A DNA stretch of 21,810 bases, taken from the IMG/VR virus record IMGVR_UViG_3300036846_000704, positions 1 through 21,810 of that record; one strand, written 5' to 3'. A program made the translations under genes and the position numbers. Position 1 is the stretch's first letter, and every line of letters starts with the position of its first letter. This document shows positions 1 through 7,513 of this stretch, one piece after another. The notes below the pieces were generated by a model, which worked only from the letters and a program-made list of their open reading frames with translations, was not told the origin of the DNA and did no database searches. The stretch is from a virus.

Positions 1-164
1 GGCGCCATTTTTCGACGACCACGTCTGAAGTCGAACTCGATCAGAGGTGTCATTGGGTAGTCGCGACCTGTGAAAAACGTGTCGCGCAGAAATGAAGGAA
101 CGAGCGGCCCTTGTTCGAAAGGTGCCAGCATCGTTTTTGTTTCGTATGCAGGATTGAGTGCCAT
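1..164 (-). CDS. major capsid protein, lambda gpE-like (N-terminus only)
   Basis: Leftward gene cut by the left edge; about 54 N-terminal residues are visible. It forms the icosahedral shell. After a short lead the protein reads LRDTFF, then IEFDF-RRGRRKMAP, which is the opening pattern of the Phage_cap_E (lambda gpE) family (LxDTFF, an I-x-x-D strand, then a basic stretch ending in the Ala-Pro where the fold begins). The ATG at 164-162 is preceded by AGGAGAA, a strong Shine-Dalgarno at good spacing. Position directly after the decoration-position gene matches the lambda D-E order. The C-terminal bulk lies outside the window. Confidence 0.8.
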   Translation of the reverse strand, partial: MALNPAYETKTMLAPFEQGPLVPSFLRDTFFTGRDYPMTPLIEFDFRRGRRKMA

Positions 165-207
165 GGTTGGTTATTCTCCTAAGTTTGATGTTGAGGTTGT
201 TCTGACG

Positions 208-711
208 TTAAGGTGCGAATCCGCCACCTGGCACGCAGGCGTCGAGGAAGATTTGCATTTGATGCAGTCGCTCTAGCCCGGCTGCACTGATCGGCTGTGT
301 GCCGTCAGCATATTTGACGGTGTTCTTGTCGAACGAGCCGGTCAGCGCGATTCCAACAGTCGTGTCTGTTGGGTTCGCAGGATCGGTCCCGCCGACGTCG
401 AGAATCACGCCTTCGAGCAGTGCATCATCTGCAGCGACAGCGCCGAGCACGGTCGCGTGCGCAGCGTCGAATTTAATCAGATAGCCCGGTTTGACTGTGT
501 TCAGTGCGGGCCCTCCGGTGTAGGGATAGCGCACGACTTTCCAGTCTGGGTCGTCGTCATGACTGAGCAGCGGCCACGGTGTGAACGTTGTGCCGCTGAT
601 CGCGTTGAACGCTTCGAAGCCAGCAGGCTTGCGGATGCGATGCAGCGCGACGATCAGCGCTGCCATGAGGCACGCGATCGCCCAGCGGATACGTGAGAGC
701 ATTGTGTTCAT
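208..711 (-). CDS. protein in the head-decoration (gpD) position, with an N-terminal hydrophobic segment
   Basis: 167 aa. It lies between the protease/scaffold gene and the capsid gene, where lambda has gpD, the trimeric capsid-stabilising protein. Residues 60-160 (VKPGYLIKFDAAHATVLGAV, EGVILDVGG, VGIALTGSFDKNTVKY) look like the beta-rich body of HDPD-type decoration proteins. Unusually, residues about 10-23 (WAIACLMAALIVAL) form a hydrophobic helix followed by HRIRK, as in a signal anchor. The ATG at 711 has an AAGGAAA well upstream (14 nt); the ATG for residue 4 is an alternative. Family assignment rests mainly on synteny and general pattern. A host-derived or phage membrane-linked protein is possible. 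Confidence 0.55.
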   Translation of the reverse strand: MNTMLSRIRWAIACLMAALIVALHRIRKPAGFEAFNAISGTTFTPWPLLSHDDDPDWKVVRYPYTGGPALNTVKPGYLIKFDAAHATVLGAVAADDALLEGVILDVGGTDPANPTDTTVGIALTGSFDKNTVKYADGTQPISAAGLERLHQMQIFLDACVPGGGFAP

Positions 712-768
712 CTTGTTAGTTTGTTTCCTTTTCTGTTGGTTGTTTTGCTTTTGACGTTCTCTCGTTGG

Positions 769-1266
769 TTAGTTTTGCCCGTGAAGTGCTGCTGGGCGTT
801 TCATGCCGCGTCTGCCGAGCTGTGCTTGCACTGCTTTCGTCAGTCGCTCACCACATTCTCTGCTTTGAGCGTCAGCGTCGTCACCGCTCGGCGTCGTGTC
901 GCTGCCGCTGATACGATTGAGCGTTGACGCGTCAGTTCGACGCGCTGACTGCTGTGCAGGCTTCTCAAGCGCAGCGAACAGCTCGTCAGTGATGTCAGCG
1001 ACTGTTTTGCCGTCTGCGATCGCTTTCACGATGATCTCGTGCGTCGCTGGCTTGTCGTATTTCTGCAGCGCAGCAATGCGCGCTCGCTCTGCTGTGATGC
1101 CCTTGTCGTAGTCGTTCGCTTGAGCGCTCGCTGCAGCAGCTGCGGGTTGCGGCGACCCTGTGGGCGGCGGCGTAGGCGGCGCTGGGGCTGGTGCTGGCGG
1201 TTTCGGTGGTGTGTCTGCGCCGGAAGTTGCTGCTGCCGGCGCTGGTGCTGCTGGTGGTGTTTCCAT
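769..1266 (-). CDS. possible nested in-frame scaffold protein (Nu3-like internal start)
   Basis: Same frame and stop as the protease gene, starting at its Met232 and giving 165 aa. In lambda the scaffold Nu3 is made from an in-frame start inside gene C. Here an AGAAAGG sits about 11 nt upstream of an ATG that opens the METPPAAPAP linker, exactly at the protease/scaffold boundary. This is an inference from analogy plus a modest ribosome-binding site; the sequence does not prove separate expression. Confidence 0.35.
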   Translation of the reverse strand: METPPAAPAPAAATSGADTPPKPPAPAPAPPTPPPTGSPQPAAAAASAQANDYDKGITAERARIAALQKYDKPATHEIIVKAIADGKTVADITDELFAALEKPAQQSARRTDASTLNRISGSDTTPSGDDADAQSRECGERLTKAVQAQLGRRGMKRPAALHGQN

Positions 1267-1959
1267 TGGTGGTGTGTGCCTTTCTGTTTGTTGTTCAGTT
1301 GTGGCGGTGAACGCCGGGACATTGTGAAATCGTGAGAGATCGAACGTGACGCCGTTGAAGATCGCTTTCTTGTTGCCTACGATCGCAGCTGCTTTGACGA
1401 CACCGCGCACTTCGTCAGCGAAGCCTTTGTCGACTGCGTCTTGAGCTGACATCCACGTCTCAGCTTTCATGAGCGAGCGAATGTCTTCGCGCTCGCCGCC
1501 TGTGCGCTTCGTGTAGAGGTTCAACATCGCTTCAGTGTTCGTGTCGAGCGCAGCTGCGATCGATCGCAGATCATCTGAGTTGCCTGCTGCGATCGTCATC
1601 GGCAAGTGCACCATCATCAGTGCGTGCGATCGCATGAATATCTTATGCCCTACCATCGCGACGATCGTCGCAGCGCTCGCAGCAAGCCCGTCGACGTAGA
1701 CATTTTTCGTGCTCGCATGATCTGCGAGGCGTGAGTAGATCGCGCTCGCTTCACTCACACTGCCGCCAGGGCTGTTGATGTGAATGTCGAGACGCTTGAC
1801 ACTCTTTGGCAGCGCTGAGAGATCGCTCGCGAACGCTTTCGCGCTGATCTCGCCGAGAAATTCCCAATCACCAATGACGTCGAAGATCAGCAGCTCGGCG
1901 CCAGTTGGTTCGTCGCCTGCTTCAGCTCTGAATCTGTAGAAAGGTGTGATTGTATTCAT
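769..1959 (-). CDS. prohead protease (ClpP-like) fused to scaffold region
   Basis: 396 aa, the counterpart of lambda gpC with Nu3. Residues 20-200 are a ClpP/S14-like serine protease: the INSPGGSV strand-turn at 61-68, candidate nucleophile Ser95 in GLAASAA, and candidate catalytic His118 in MMVHLP. Residues about 230-280 are a Pro/Ala-rich linker. The rest (280-396) is a charged, helical scaffold-like tail. It processes the portal/scaffold during prohead maturation. The start overlaps the portal stop as ATGA (1959-1956), so the two are translationally coupled. An internal start at Met232 could yield a separate scaffold protein. Confidence 0.87.
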   Translation of the reverse strand: MNTITPFYRFRAEAGDEPTGAELLIFDVIGDWEFLGEISAKAFASDLSALPKSVKRLDIHINSPGGSVSEASAIYSRLADHASTKNVYVDGLAASAATIVAMVGHKIFMRSHALMMVHLPMTIAAGNSDDLRSIAAALDTNTEAMLNLYTKRTGGEREDIRSLMKAETWMSAQDAVDKGFADEVRGVVKAAAIVGNKKAIFNGVTFDLSRFHNVPAFTATTEQQTERHTPPMETPPAAPAPAAATSGADTPPKPPAPAPAPPTPPPTGSPQPAAAAASAQANDYDKGITAERARIAALQKYDKPATHEIIVKAIADGKTVADITDELFAALEKPAQQSARRTDASTLNRISGSDTTPSGDDADAQSRECGERLTKAVQAQLGRRGMKRPAALHGQN

Positions 1960-3773
1960 CGAATGATTGCTCCACTTGTTGACAGTGCGTGATTGTCTCT
2001 GCGTGATCTGCGTGACGCGTGACGTGCTGATGTTGCTGCGCCAGCAGCAGGTTGAGGTGCAGCAGAAGCAGGCGCAGCAGGTGCCGGAGCAGGCTGAGCA
2101 GGTGGCGGCGTCGGATACAGCTTGCCGCCTGCGCCGAGTTGTGCGCCTTGTCGCTCAGGCGGGAACGTCAAGTCAGCTTCAGTGAACTCAGTCTTCTCTG
2201 TCGACTGCTGACGCACGTTGTCGCGCCAGTTGCTGCCGTTCAGCTCCATCGACTCGCGCTCGATCGTTGAGAAGCCTGCGTTCACTTTCGCTTCTGCAGC
2301 TGCGACCTCTTTCTGCGGATCGAGCGAGCCTGCGCTTGCGCCTGTCCAATTGCAGCGCGTGAGCGCGCGTCGCACGTAGATGTCAGTGACGTCGCCTTTG
2401 AAGCGCTCGATGCGATTCAAGCTGACTGCGTCGATCACCCACTCTTCGTAGACAGGTTGGCACAAACCGTCGACCATGATCGAGCGATATTTGCGCACGC
2501 GTTTCCAAAATTCGAGAAGAGCTGCTCTGCTCGCGCTGTAGCTCGCGTTGAACTGCTTCAAGAGCACTTCGTATGGCATCCCGATCGCAGCTCCGACGAA
2601 CTTCGCGCACGCGATCGTGAACTCGCCGAACGTCGAGTGCGGCTGCGTCGGCGCTGAGAAGTTCACGGCATGACCAGGTCGCATGAAGTTCACGACGCCA
2701 GGACCGAGCTGCACATTGTAAGGGCTGAAGTCGAGAATCTGCTGCTTCTGCTCGTCAGTCAGCAAGTCTTGAAACATGTTCGGGTCAGGAAACTCTTGCG
2801 TGATGAACGCAGTGAAATAGCTCTGAATCACTGCAGCGACGACTGTCGCGTCGATGTAGCGACCGTTCTGCTTGAGCAGTTCGAGACACGGCGCCAAGAT
2901 CGGCACGCCGCGACGCTGCTCAGGTCGCTCAGGCTTGATCAAGAGCACCATGTTGCGACGACCTGTCTGTGCGCCAAACGGCTCAACGCGCACTGTCTGC
3001 CCGATCAGCAGTGGCAACGCGAAGATGCGCGACGTGTGCAGCGCGAGCGGGTGCCGCTTCGCGATGTGATACGCGAGCAGCTCGCCTTCGTCATCAAGCT
3101 CGACGCCGCTGAAGATGTTTTTCGTCGGGTCTATCGTCGGCGGGTTCATGATGCGATCTGCTTCGAGCACGCGAATGCGCAGATCGAAGAGCGTGTTCGG
3201 TCGCTGCGTCAACGGAAAGAGCACCGGGCAGTCGCCCGACAGCAGCATCGATTGGAACACCGTCGACTGCTTCAGATAGAACGTGTCGCGCGATTCGAAG
3301 TCACACTCGCGCGGGTCGCACGCCCACCATTCGAACTTGTCTGCGAGTTCCTTGTTCAAATCAGCAGTCGCTGCCGCTGAGAGACCGAGCGCTTCACCGT
3401 CAACGTTCGGGGCAGGATACAATCCTTCCCCGATCACATTCGTGTCGAACGTCTCGACAGCGCCGCTCGCGAGCGGGATTCCCATGAACGCGTCACGCGA
3501 TCGCTCGCGCAAGATTTGAACGTTCAGTCCGATGTCGCCGTCTGCGTCGCTGCCGCGCCACAGCCAACCTGCGAGCGAATTTTTCGTGACGTTCGCGCCA
3601 TAGTTGCCGTAGCCTGTGCCGCTGCCGCTGAACATCAGTGCCTGCGGATCGATCAGAGACATGCCGTTGATCGGTGCGCCGTCTTCGCCGAGAATGATGC
3701 CGCGCGGAAATCGCTTCTGCTGCTCGTGCCCGTTGCGCTCGTAGCGCCCGTTGTTGATCATCGTCGCACTCAT
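1956..3773 (-). CDS. portal protein, lambda family
   Basis: About 605 aa, in the range of lambda gpB-type portals (PF05136). It forms the dodecameric ring through which DNA is packaged. Family landmarks are GSGTGYGNYGAN near the N-terminus, the VETFDTNVIGEGLYP segment, SGDCPVLFP, the IEADRI-like VLEADRIMNPP, and YSASRAALLEFWKRVRKYR in the C-terminal half. The last 60 residues are Pro/Ala-rich and then basic. An ATG at 3797 is possible, but the ATG at 3773 overlaps the gpW stop as ATGA, the pattern used throughout the window, so I chose it. Its stop overlaps the protease start in the same way. Confidence 0.9.
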   Translation of the reverse strand: MSATMINNGRYERNGHEQQKRFPRGIILGEDGAPINGMSLIDPQALMFSGSGTGYGNYGANVTKNSLAGWLWRGSDADGDIGLNVQILRERSRDAFMGIPLASGAVETFDTNVIGEGLYPAPNVDGEALGLSAAATADLNKELADKFEWWACDPRECDFESRDTFYLKQSTVFQSMLLSGDCPVLFPLTQRPNTLFDLRIRVLEADRIMNPPTIDPTKNIFSGVELDDEGELLAYHIAKRHPLALHTSRIFALPLLIGQTVRVEPFGAQTGRRNMVLLIKPERPEQRRGVPILAPCLELLKQNGRYIDATVVAAVIQSYFTAFITQEFPDPNMFQDLLTDEQKQQILDFSPYNVQLGPGVVNFMRPGHAVNFSAPTQPHSTFGEFTIACAKFVGAAIGMPYEVLLKQFNASYSASRAALLEFWKRVRKYRSIMVDGLCQPVYEEWVIDAVSLNRIERFKGDVTDIYVRRALTRCNWTGASAGSLDPQKEVAAAEAKVNAGFSTIERESMELNGSNWRDNVRQQSTEKTEFTEADLTFPPERQGAQLGAGGKLYPTPPPAQPAPAPAAPASAAPQPAAGAATSARHASRRSRRDNHALSTSGAIIR

Positions 3774-4144
3774 ACGTCTCGCGGGATGATGCGACACGCT
3801 ACGTCGCGACCTGTGAGCTGCGACGGCAGCCCTGCGTCGCCGCAGTAGTAGACGACCATTGAGTTCCAGTAGGCGATGTTGTCGATCTGAGACTTCGAAC
3901 CTTCACGACGAAGACCGCGCGAGCCGATGTGATATTCAGTCACGCCGCCGCCTGCTTGCTTCATCCCTTCCATCGCTTTCGCGAGACCGTCACGGGCCCA
4001 GTCGCACCAAGACGCGAACGGCGAAGGCGGCGTCGCTGCTGACGGCGGAGAAGACGGTGGCGCCGTGTCAGGAATGTCTTTCGCTTGAGGCGGCTGTGGT
4101 GTTGCGACTTTCGTCGTGACGACAGGGTGCGCTGCATCAGGCAT
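3770..4144 (-). CDS. head-tail joining protein, gpW-like, with Pro-rich N-terminal extension
   Basis: 124 aa. Residues 68-124 (TEYHIGSRGLRREG, QIDNIAYWNSMVVYY) match the small alpha/beta gpW fold, which seals the portal and joins head to tail; the pattern Y-x-I-G-S-R-x-L followed by a helix is characteristic. Lambda gpW is about 68 aa, so residues 1-45, rich in Pro, Ala and Thr, are an extension. The start ATG has no clear Shine-Dalgarno. The gene follows the large terminase in order, but is separated from it by an opposite-strand two-gene unit, so it may need its own promoter. It is coupled to the portal by ATGA. Confidence 0.7.
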   Translation of the reverse strand: MPDAAHPVVTTKVATPQPPQAKDIPDTAPPSSPPSAATPPSPFASWCDWARDGLAKAMEGMKQAGGGVTEYHIGSRGLRREGSKSQIDNIAYWNSMVVYYCGDAGLPSQLTGRDVACRIIPRDV

Positions 4145-4189
4145 TCGCGCGCAGTCTTGAGCGGTAGTAGGTCAACGGTCAATCGGGGC

Positions 4190-4249
4190 TGATTAAATCA
4201 TGAGAAAAAAGTTGATCGCACGCAGCGAAGGCGTTAAAACGTGCGAAAC
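4190..4249 (+). promoter_or_regulatory. diverged promoter/operator module upstream of the ribbon-helix-helix gene
   Basis: The stretch begins with an 11-bp palindrome TGATTAAATCA (4190-4200). It then reads GAGAAAAAAG, TTGATC, and TTAAAA 16 nt later as weak -35/-10 elements. Arms GCACG (4218-4222) and CGTGC (4240-4244) form a dyad across the -10, recalling the GCACA/TGTGC dyad of the other modules, and both end in GTGCGAAA. The ATG follows about 10 nt after the -10, so the transcript would have almost no leader. On the opposite strand TTTAAT (4193-4198) could be a -10 for leftward gpW transcription. Inference only. Confidence 0.45.
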
Positions 4250-4474
4250 ATGAAAAAGCAATTTCACACGGGGCCTCCAGCGAGACCAGGTGTGCAAATC
4301 TACGGTCGCCCGAAGCTCGGCACCTATAATCTGCAGACAGTATTGCCTCAGCGAGTGCTTGATGAACTTCTGCGTGCCGAGAACGAAACGGACGTCTACC
4401 GCACACGCATCGCTGCGAACGTGCTCTGCGAATGGGCGAAAAACAAAGCAGCAGGACGCGCAAATTCGCATTGA
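4250..4474 (+). CDS. ribbon-helix-helix-like small DNA-binding protein candidate
   Basis: 74 aa, basic at both ends. After a GRPKLG turn, residues about 26-60 read as a short strand (YNLQTVLP) followed by two helices (QRVLDELLRAENE and DVYRTRIAANVLCEWAKNK). This is the arrangement of Arc/MetJ/CopG ribbon-helix-helix repressors. I start at ATG 4250; an in-frame GTG at 4241 also exists. It sits under a diverged copy of the repeated promoter module and directly upstream of a canonical copy, on the strand opposite the packaging and head genes. It may be the regulator of the modules, including its own, but this is inference; the fold call is from pattern only. Confidence 0.6.
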   Translation: MKKQFHTGPPARPGVQIYGRPKLGTYNLQTVLPQRVLDELLRAENETDVYRTRIAANVLCEWAKNKAAGRANSH

Positions 4475-4540
4475 GAAAAAAGTAGAAAAAAACACTTGCA
4501 GAGTGTTTCTACTCGTGCGATCAGTGTGTCATGACAACGA
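4471..4540 (+). promoter_or_regulatory. promoter-start module, copy 1
   Basis: A-rich tract (GAGAAAAAAGTAGAAAAAAA), CACTTGCA, then TCTACT at 4508-4513 and exactly 17 nt to ATGACAACGA at 4531. The -35 match is weak (TAGAAA with a 19-nt spacer). The dyad is degenerate (GCAGAG / CTCGTGC). There is no Shine-Dalgarno in the 17 nt. It drives the 113-aa gene at 4531. Confidence 0.7.
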
Positions 4541-4872
4541 TATTCGCAGACAATGCAGATCACTTCATTCATCACGTCGCAACAGCTTCAGAAGCAGTCG
4601 ACGAATGGCGCTTCAACGTAGGATACGACGATCGCAACATCGACAAGGCGTGGCTTTTGCACGATCGCGATGTGTGGGTCAAGAACCCGTTTTACGTCGG
4701 CGCGCCGCAACCGCATCCTGAAGACGAGCAGTTCGACGAAGAGTTTCTCAACAAGCTCGCAGCTGCTCGCGCTCGCGAAGACGCTGAGCGCGCTGACGAT
4801 CAGAAGATCGACGATCTCGCAGCTGAAGACTTCTGGCAGCGCTGTCACGAAGCTGAGATGGGCTTGCTCTAA
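4531..4872 (+). CDS. conserved-looking phage protein of unknown function
   Basis: 113 aa, acidic, beginning MTTIF directly behind promoter module copy 1. Residues 27-65 contain an NVGYDDRNIDKAW stretch and a DVWVKNPFYVGAPQPHPEDE stretch; similar Asp-Trp-x-x-NPFYxGxPxPHPED strings occur in phage proteins of unknown role (from memory, not searched). Residues 66-113 are a charged helix. It is followed by a rho-independent terminator, so with the upstream 74-aa gene it forms a self-contained rightward unit inside the leftward structural cluster. No enzymatic motif is visible. Confidence 0.75.
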   Translation: MTTIFADNADHFIHHVATASEAVDEWRFNVGYDDRNIDKAWLLHDRDVWVKNPFYVGAPQPHPEDEQFDEEFLNKLAAARAREDAERADDQKIDDLAAEDFWQRCHEAEMGLL

Positions 4873-4940
4873 TTTTTTCAACGACAAAGAGAGGTGCCTA
4901 TGCAAAACTGACAATCAATAGACGCTGAAGTGGGAAGTGA

Positions 4941-4975
4941 AGGGCGCGTGTTCGAAAGAATGCGCGCTCTTTTTT
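4941..4975 (+). terminator. rho-independent terminator ending the embedded rightward unit
   Basis: Stem A-GGGCGCG-TG pairs with TG-CGCGCTC-T (with G-U pairs), about 8-10 bp, followed by TTTTTT (4970-4975). The apex contains TTCGAAAGA, shared with the terminator at 15174. It abuts the stop codon of the leftward large terminase gene. The opposite strand lacks a U-tract, so it acts on rightward transcripts only. The 4873-4940 gap before it holds no gene. Confidence 0.85.
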
Positions 4976-6987
4976 CACGTGATGCCTCGATTGATCACAC
5001 CGAAACGAAGTGTCGATCGCACTGCTTGAGCTGTCTGCGCTTGCACTTTCGGCGCGTCGTCTGTCAGCGGCGTCGCTGTGCTGTTCGACTGCACGCCGAA
5101 TGACGTCGTGCGCTGCTCACGACCGTCTGTAGGAGGCGTGAACGCGTCGCGCTTCATCGTATCAAGACGAATCCCGCTGTGCGGCAGCTGCAGCGCAGCG
5201 AGCGCGTAGACGAAGACGTCCCACGATTCGTTGCGCTGACTCAAGCGCTTGATCCAGACGTAGGTCTTGAACCCGTTTTTCGACTTCATCACGCGCTGCT
5301 CTGCGCGCAAGCCTGCGAAGTAGGGCACATCGTAGCCGTTGATCGGTTCGTGCGCACGCAGACCTTCATCGAACACGTCAGAGCGCGGGAAGTGACAGTA
5401 GCCACCGCCGAGCTTCGTGACGTTGAGACGATTCATGATCTCCTCTTTCAACGTGTCGACACCGAGCGACGCGATCACGCACTTGTTCGACTTCGACAGT
5501 GTCATCGCGCTGATCGGCGCTTTGCCGAGACCGCCCATGCCTTTGATCGCGATGCAGCGCGGTTGTCGCGGCTTCACGTATGCGTAGACGTGATCGCTCA
5601 TGAATGACGAGTCGATGCAGATGCGTCGCACGCGCATCCTGCCGCCGTCGCTGCACGTGAACACGCGATTGTAGACTGCTTCGTCGAGCGCTTCCCACGG
5701 CTCGTCAGTGCGCGGGTCGCCGACGATCGTGATGTAGTCGAGGTGCCAATTCTCGCGACCTTTGCCCCAGCCGACGATGTCTGCGTGCAGCGATTGATCT
5801 TGCACGTCGACGCCTGCAGTGATCACGACGACGCCGTCTGGCACTTCGCATTGATACAGTTCTCGGCGCTGATACAGATCGATCTTCACTTTGCTGCCTG
5901 TGTCTTCGAAGAGCAGACCGAGTCGCGTGTTCTTGAACGTCTTCATCAGCTCGACGTCGCCTTCTGAGAGAGCAGCGCTCGCGAGTTCGAACTCGTCGCG
6001 CAAGATGTCCCAGTCGATCCACGGGTTCACGAGTCCGCTGATGAAAAAGCCGCGCGCAGTGACTTTGTTGCCGCGATCGTCGACGAGACGATGCGCGATC
6101 CACTCGCCTGTCTCGGCGAGCCACATGTATTTCTCGAACGCTTCAGCGCAGCTCGCGCACTTGTGCTCAAGTGTGTCGAGGTTGATGCGCTCCCAATCGA
6201 GCACTTGCTTGAATGCGCACGCAGGGCATGGCAGGTACCAATGTTCGCAAGTCGTCTGCGCGATCTCGCGCTCGATGTGCGACACGCCAGCGATCGACGG
6301 CGACGAGACGATGACGACTTTGCGATTCCAGAACGCGCTGCAGCGCGCGATCGCGAGCTTGAGCGGGTTACCTTCGCGCCCTGCGCTGAGCGGGTAGCGA
6401 TCGACATCGTCGAGCAGCACGACGCGCACAGGGCGACCGCTCAGCGACGCAGCGCTGTTCGCACCGCCGAGCGCGACGTAGCCGCCGTTGAACGTTTTTC
6501 TGAGCAGTCGATTGCCGTCAGCGCCTGGCTTCGGCACCTTGTCTTCGAGCGCAGGCGAATCGCGCAGCATCGGCTGCAGTCGATCGCTTGAGAACGCTTC
6601 TGCCATCTCGACTGTCGGCTGCACGACGAGAATCGGGCACGGGTCCTCAATGATGTGATAGCCGATCGGGTTCAAGATCGCGCTGTCGGTGATGCCGAGC
6701 TGAGCGCCTTTCTGCACAACGACCTTCGGCACAGACGGATCGCTGATCGCGTCCATGATCTCTTTCTCGTAGGGCACGTTCGCAGTGACCCACTCGCCGT
6801 GTTCAGCGCTCGATTCGCTCGACAAAACGCGATCGCGATCAGCCCACGCACTCAGCGTGATCGCTGACGGCGGCAGCAACGCGCTGCAAATCTCGCGCGT
6901 CAGTTCGCGCTCAGCTCTTGCGTCTGCGCTTTGCGACCCGTTTCGCAGCGCGCTTGAGCGCGTCGTTGTCGTCTTTACTTGCGCCAT
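4975..6987 (-). CDS. terminase large subunit, lambda gpA family
   Basis: About 670 aa. This is the ATP-driven packaging motor and nuclease. Visible in order: LSAWADRDRVLSSESS with GEWVTANVPYEKEIMDA (family opening); the deviant Walker A in VVVQKGAQLGITDS (about 89-102); Walker B VRVVLLDDVDRY (187-198); a CPAC...CASC zinc motif; then the nuclease part with TAGVDVQDQ, ICIDSS and WDVFVYALAALQ. The start is chosen at ATG 6987 (MAQVK), preceded by GGGG; an in-frame ATG at 7020 is possible. It overlaps the 3' end of the small terminase gene by 77 nt, as packed phage terminase pairs often do. Confidence 0.95.
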   Translation of the reverse strand: MAQVKTTTTRSSALRNGSQSADARAERELTREICSALLPPSAITLSAWADRDRVLSSESSAEHGEWVTANVPYEKEIMDAISDPSVPKVVVQKGAQLGITDSAILNPIGYHIIEDPCPILVVQPTVEMAEAFSSDRLQPMLRDSPALEDKVPKPGADGNRLLRKTFNGGYVALGGANSAASLSGRPVRVVLLDDVDRYPLSAGREGNPLKLAIARCSAFWNRKVVIVSSPSIAGVSHIEREIAQTTCEHWYLPCPACAFKQVLDWERINLDTLEHKCASCAEAFEKYMWLAETGEWIAHRLVDDRGNKVTARGFFISGLVNPWIDWDILRDEFELASAALSEGDVELMKTFKNTRLGLLFEDTGSKVKIDLYQRRELYQCEVPDGVVVITAGVDVQDQSLHADIVGWGKGRENWHLDYITIVGDPRTDEPWEALDEAVYNRVFTCSDGGRMRVRRICIDSSFMSDHVYAYVKPRQPRCIAIKGMGGLGKAPISAMTLSKSNKCVIASLGVDTLKEEIMNRLNVTKLGGGYCHFPRSDVFDEGLRAHEPINGYDVPYFAGLRAEQRVMKSKNGFKTYVWIKRLSQRNESWDVFVYALAALQLPHSGIRLDTMKRDAFTPPTDGREQRTTSFGVQSNSTATPLTDDAPKVQAQTAQAVRSTLRFGVINRGIT

Positions 6988-7510
6988 TTTTCCCCATTTC
7001 ATCGAACGAATGATCACCAAACTTCACTGCTTCTCGTAGACAATTCGCGATCGCAGTCGACAAGATCGTGCGAATCTTGACAGGGTCGCGCTGCATGATC
7101 AGCGGTCTCGTGACGCGCGCAGGCACTCCGAGCATGTGATTCTTGATCTGCGTGAGCAGCGACGTCATCACAAGCACGACTCTCGCGCGCTTGATCATGT
7201 CGCCACGAGCAATCGCAAGCTCAAGTTCCTTCTGCTGACGCACGATTTGCTGCGTCAGCTGCTTCTCGTGCTGGTAGTCGTCGCGCGACTCTTCTCTCGG
7301 CTGTCGCAGGTGCACGATGTAGCGCGAAACGTTCTCGCGCCAATCATACATGATGCGCGTGCGCTTTCCTGAGAATCGAAGCGTGCGACGCAGCACTGCC
7401 TGCTTCGTCAATTTGACAAGTTCTTGCTCAGAAATCGTCAGGATTTGGGAGAGTTCTTGCGGCGCGACAACGTCGTGATCCTCTTCACCATCGTGCTTTT
7501 TTGAACTCAA
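6911..7510 (-). CDS. terminase small subunit, Nu1-like, TTG start
   Basis: About 199 aa. It recognises the packaging site and recruits the large subunit. Residues 16-45 (APQELSQILTISEQELVKLTKQ) read as the N-terminal winged-helix DNA-binding segment. Residues about 80-140 contain the Nu1-family helix pattern KELELAIARGDMIKRARV, LLTQIKNHMLGVPARVTR. The C-terminus is strongly basic (KRAAKRVAKRRRKS). The start is TTG at 7510-7508, fixed by AGAGGA 6-7 nt upstream; the ATG at 7517 is in another frame and ends after 10 codons. It directly precedes the large subunit. Confidence 0.85.
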   Translation of the reverse strand: MSSKKHDGEEDHDVVAPQELSQILTISEQELVKLTKQAVLRRTLRFSGKRTRIMYDWRENVSRYIVHLRQPREESRDDYQHEKQLTQQIVRQQKELELAIARGDMIKRARVVLVMTSLLTQIKNHMLGVPARVTRPLIMQRDPVKIRTILSTAIANCLREAVKFGDHSFDEMGKNGASKDDNDALKRAAKRVAKRRRKS

Positions 7511-7513
7511 AAA

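Noticed and set aside
1017-1024. GCGATCGC octamers as cyanobacterial HIP1
   Set aside because: The octamer occurs, but within a general GATC-rich context; the head genes do not point to a cyanophage and no other cyanobacterial signature was seen.
1026-1335. Long open frames on both strands over the Pro/Ala-linker region, coding Gln/Arg/His- or Cys/Trp-rich strings
   Set aside because: They are frame shadows of the repetitive linker in the protease/scaffold gene, and their composition is unlike real proteins.
2670-3380. 236-codon rightward open frame within the portal region
   Set aside because: Its Arg/His/Glu-rich product is the antisense shadow of the portal gene, which has clear family motifs.
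4179-4495. Leftward frames of about 95-100 codons over the embedded rightward unit
   Set aside because: They are antisense shadows of the RHH-like gene and its modules, with Cys/Phe-rich products and no family match.
4901-4912. ATGCAAAACTGA preceded by GAGAGGTG, a three-codon frame with a good ribosome site
   Set aside because: Too short to call a gene; it may be chance in the gap before the terminator.
6091-6591. 166-codon rightward open frame within the terminase region
   Set aside because: Antisense of the well-supported large terminase; basic, low-complexity product and no regulatory start.
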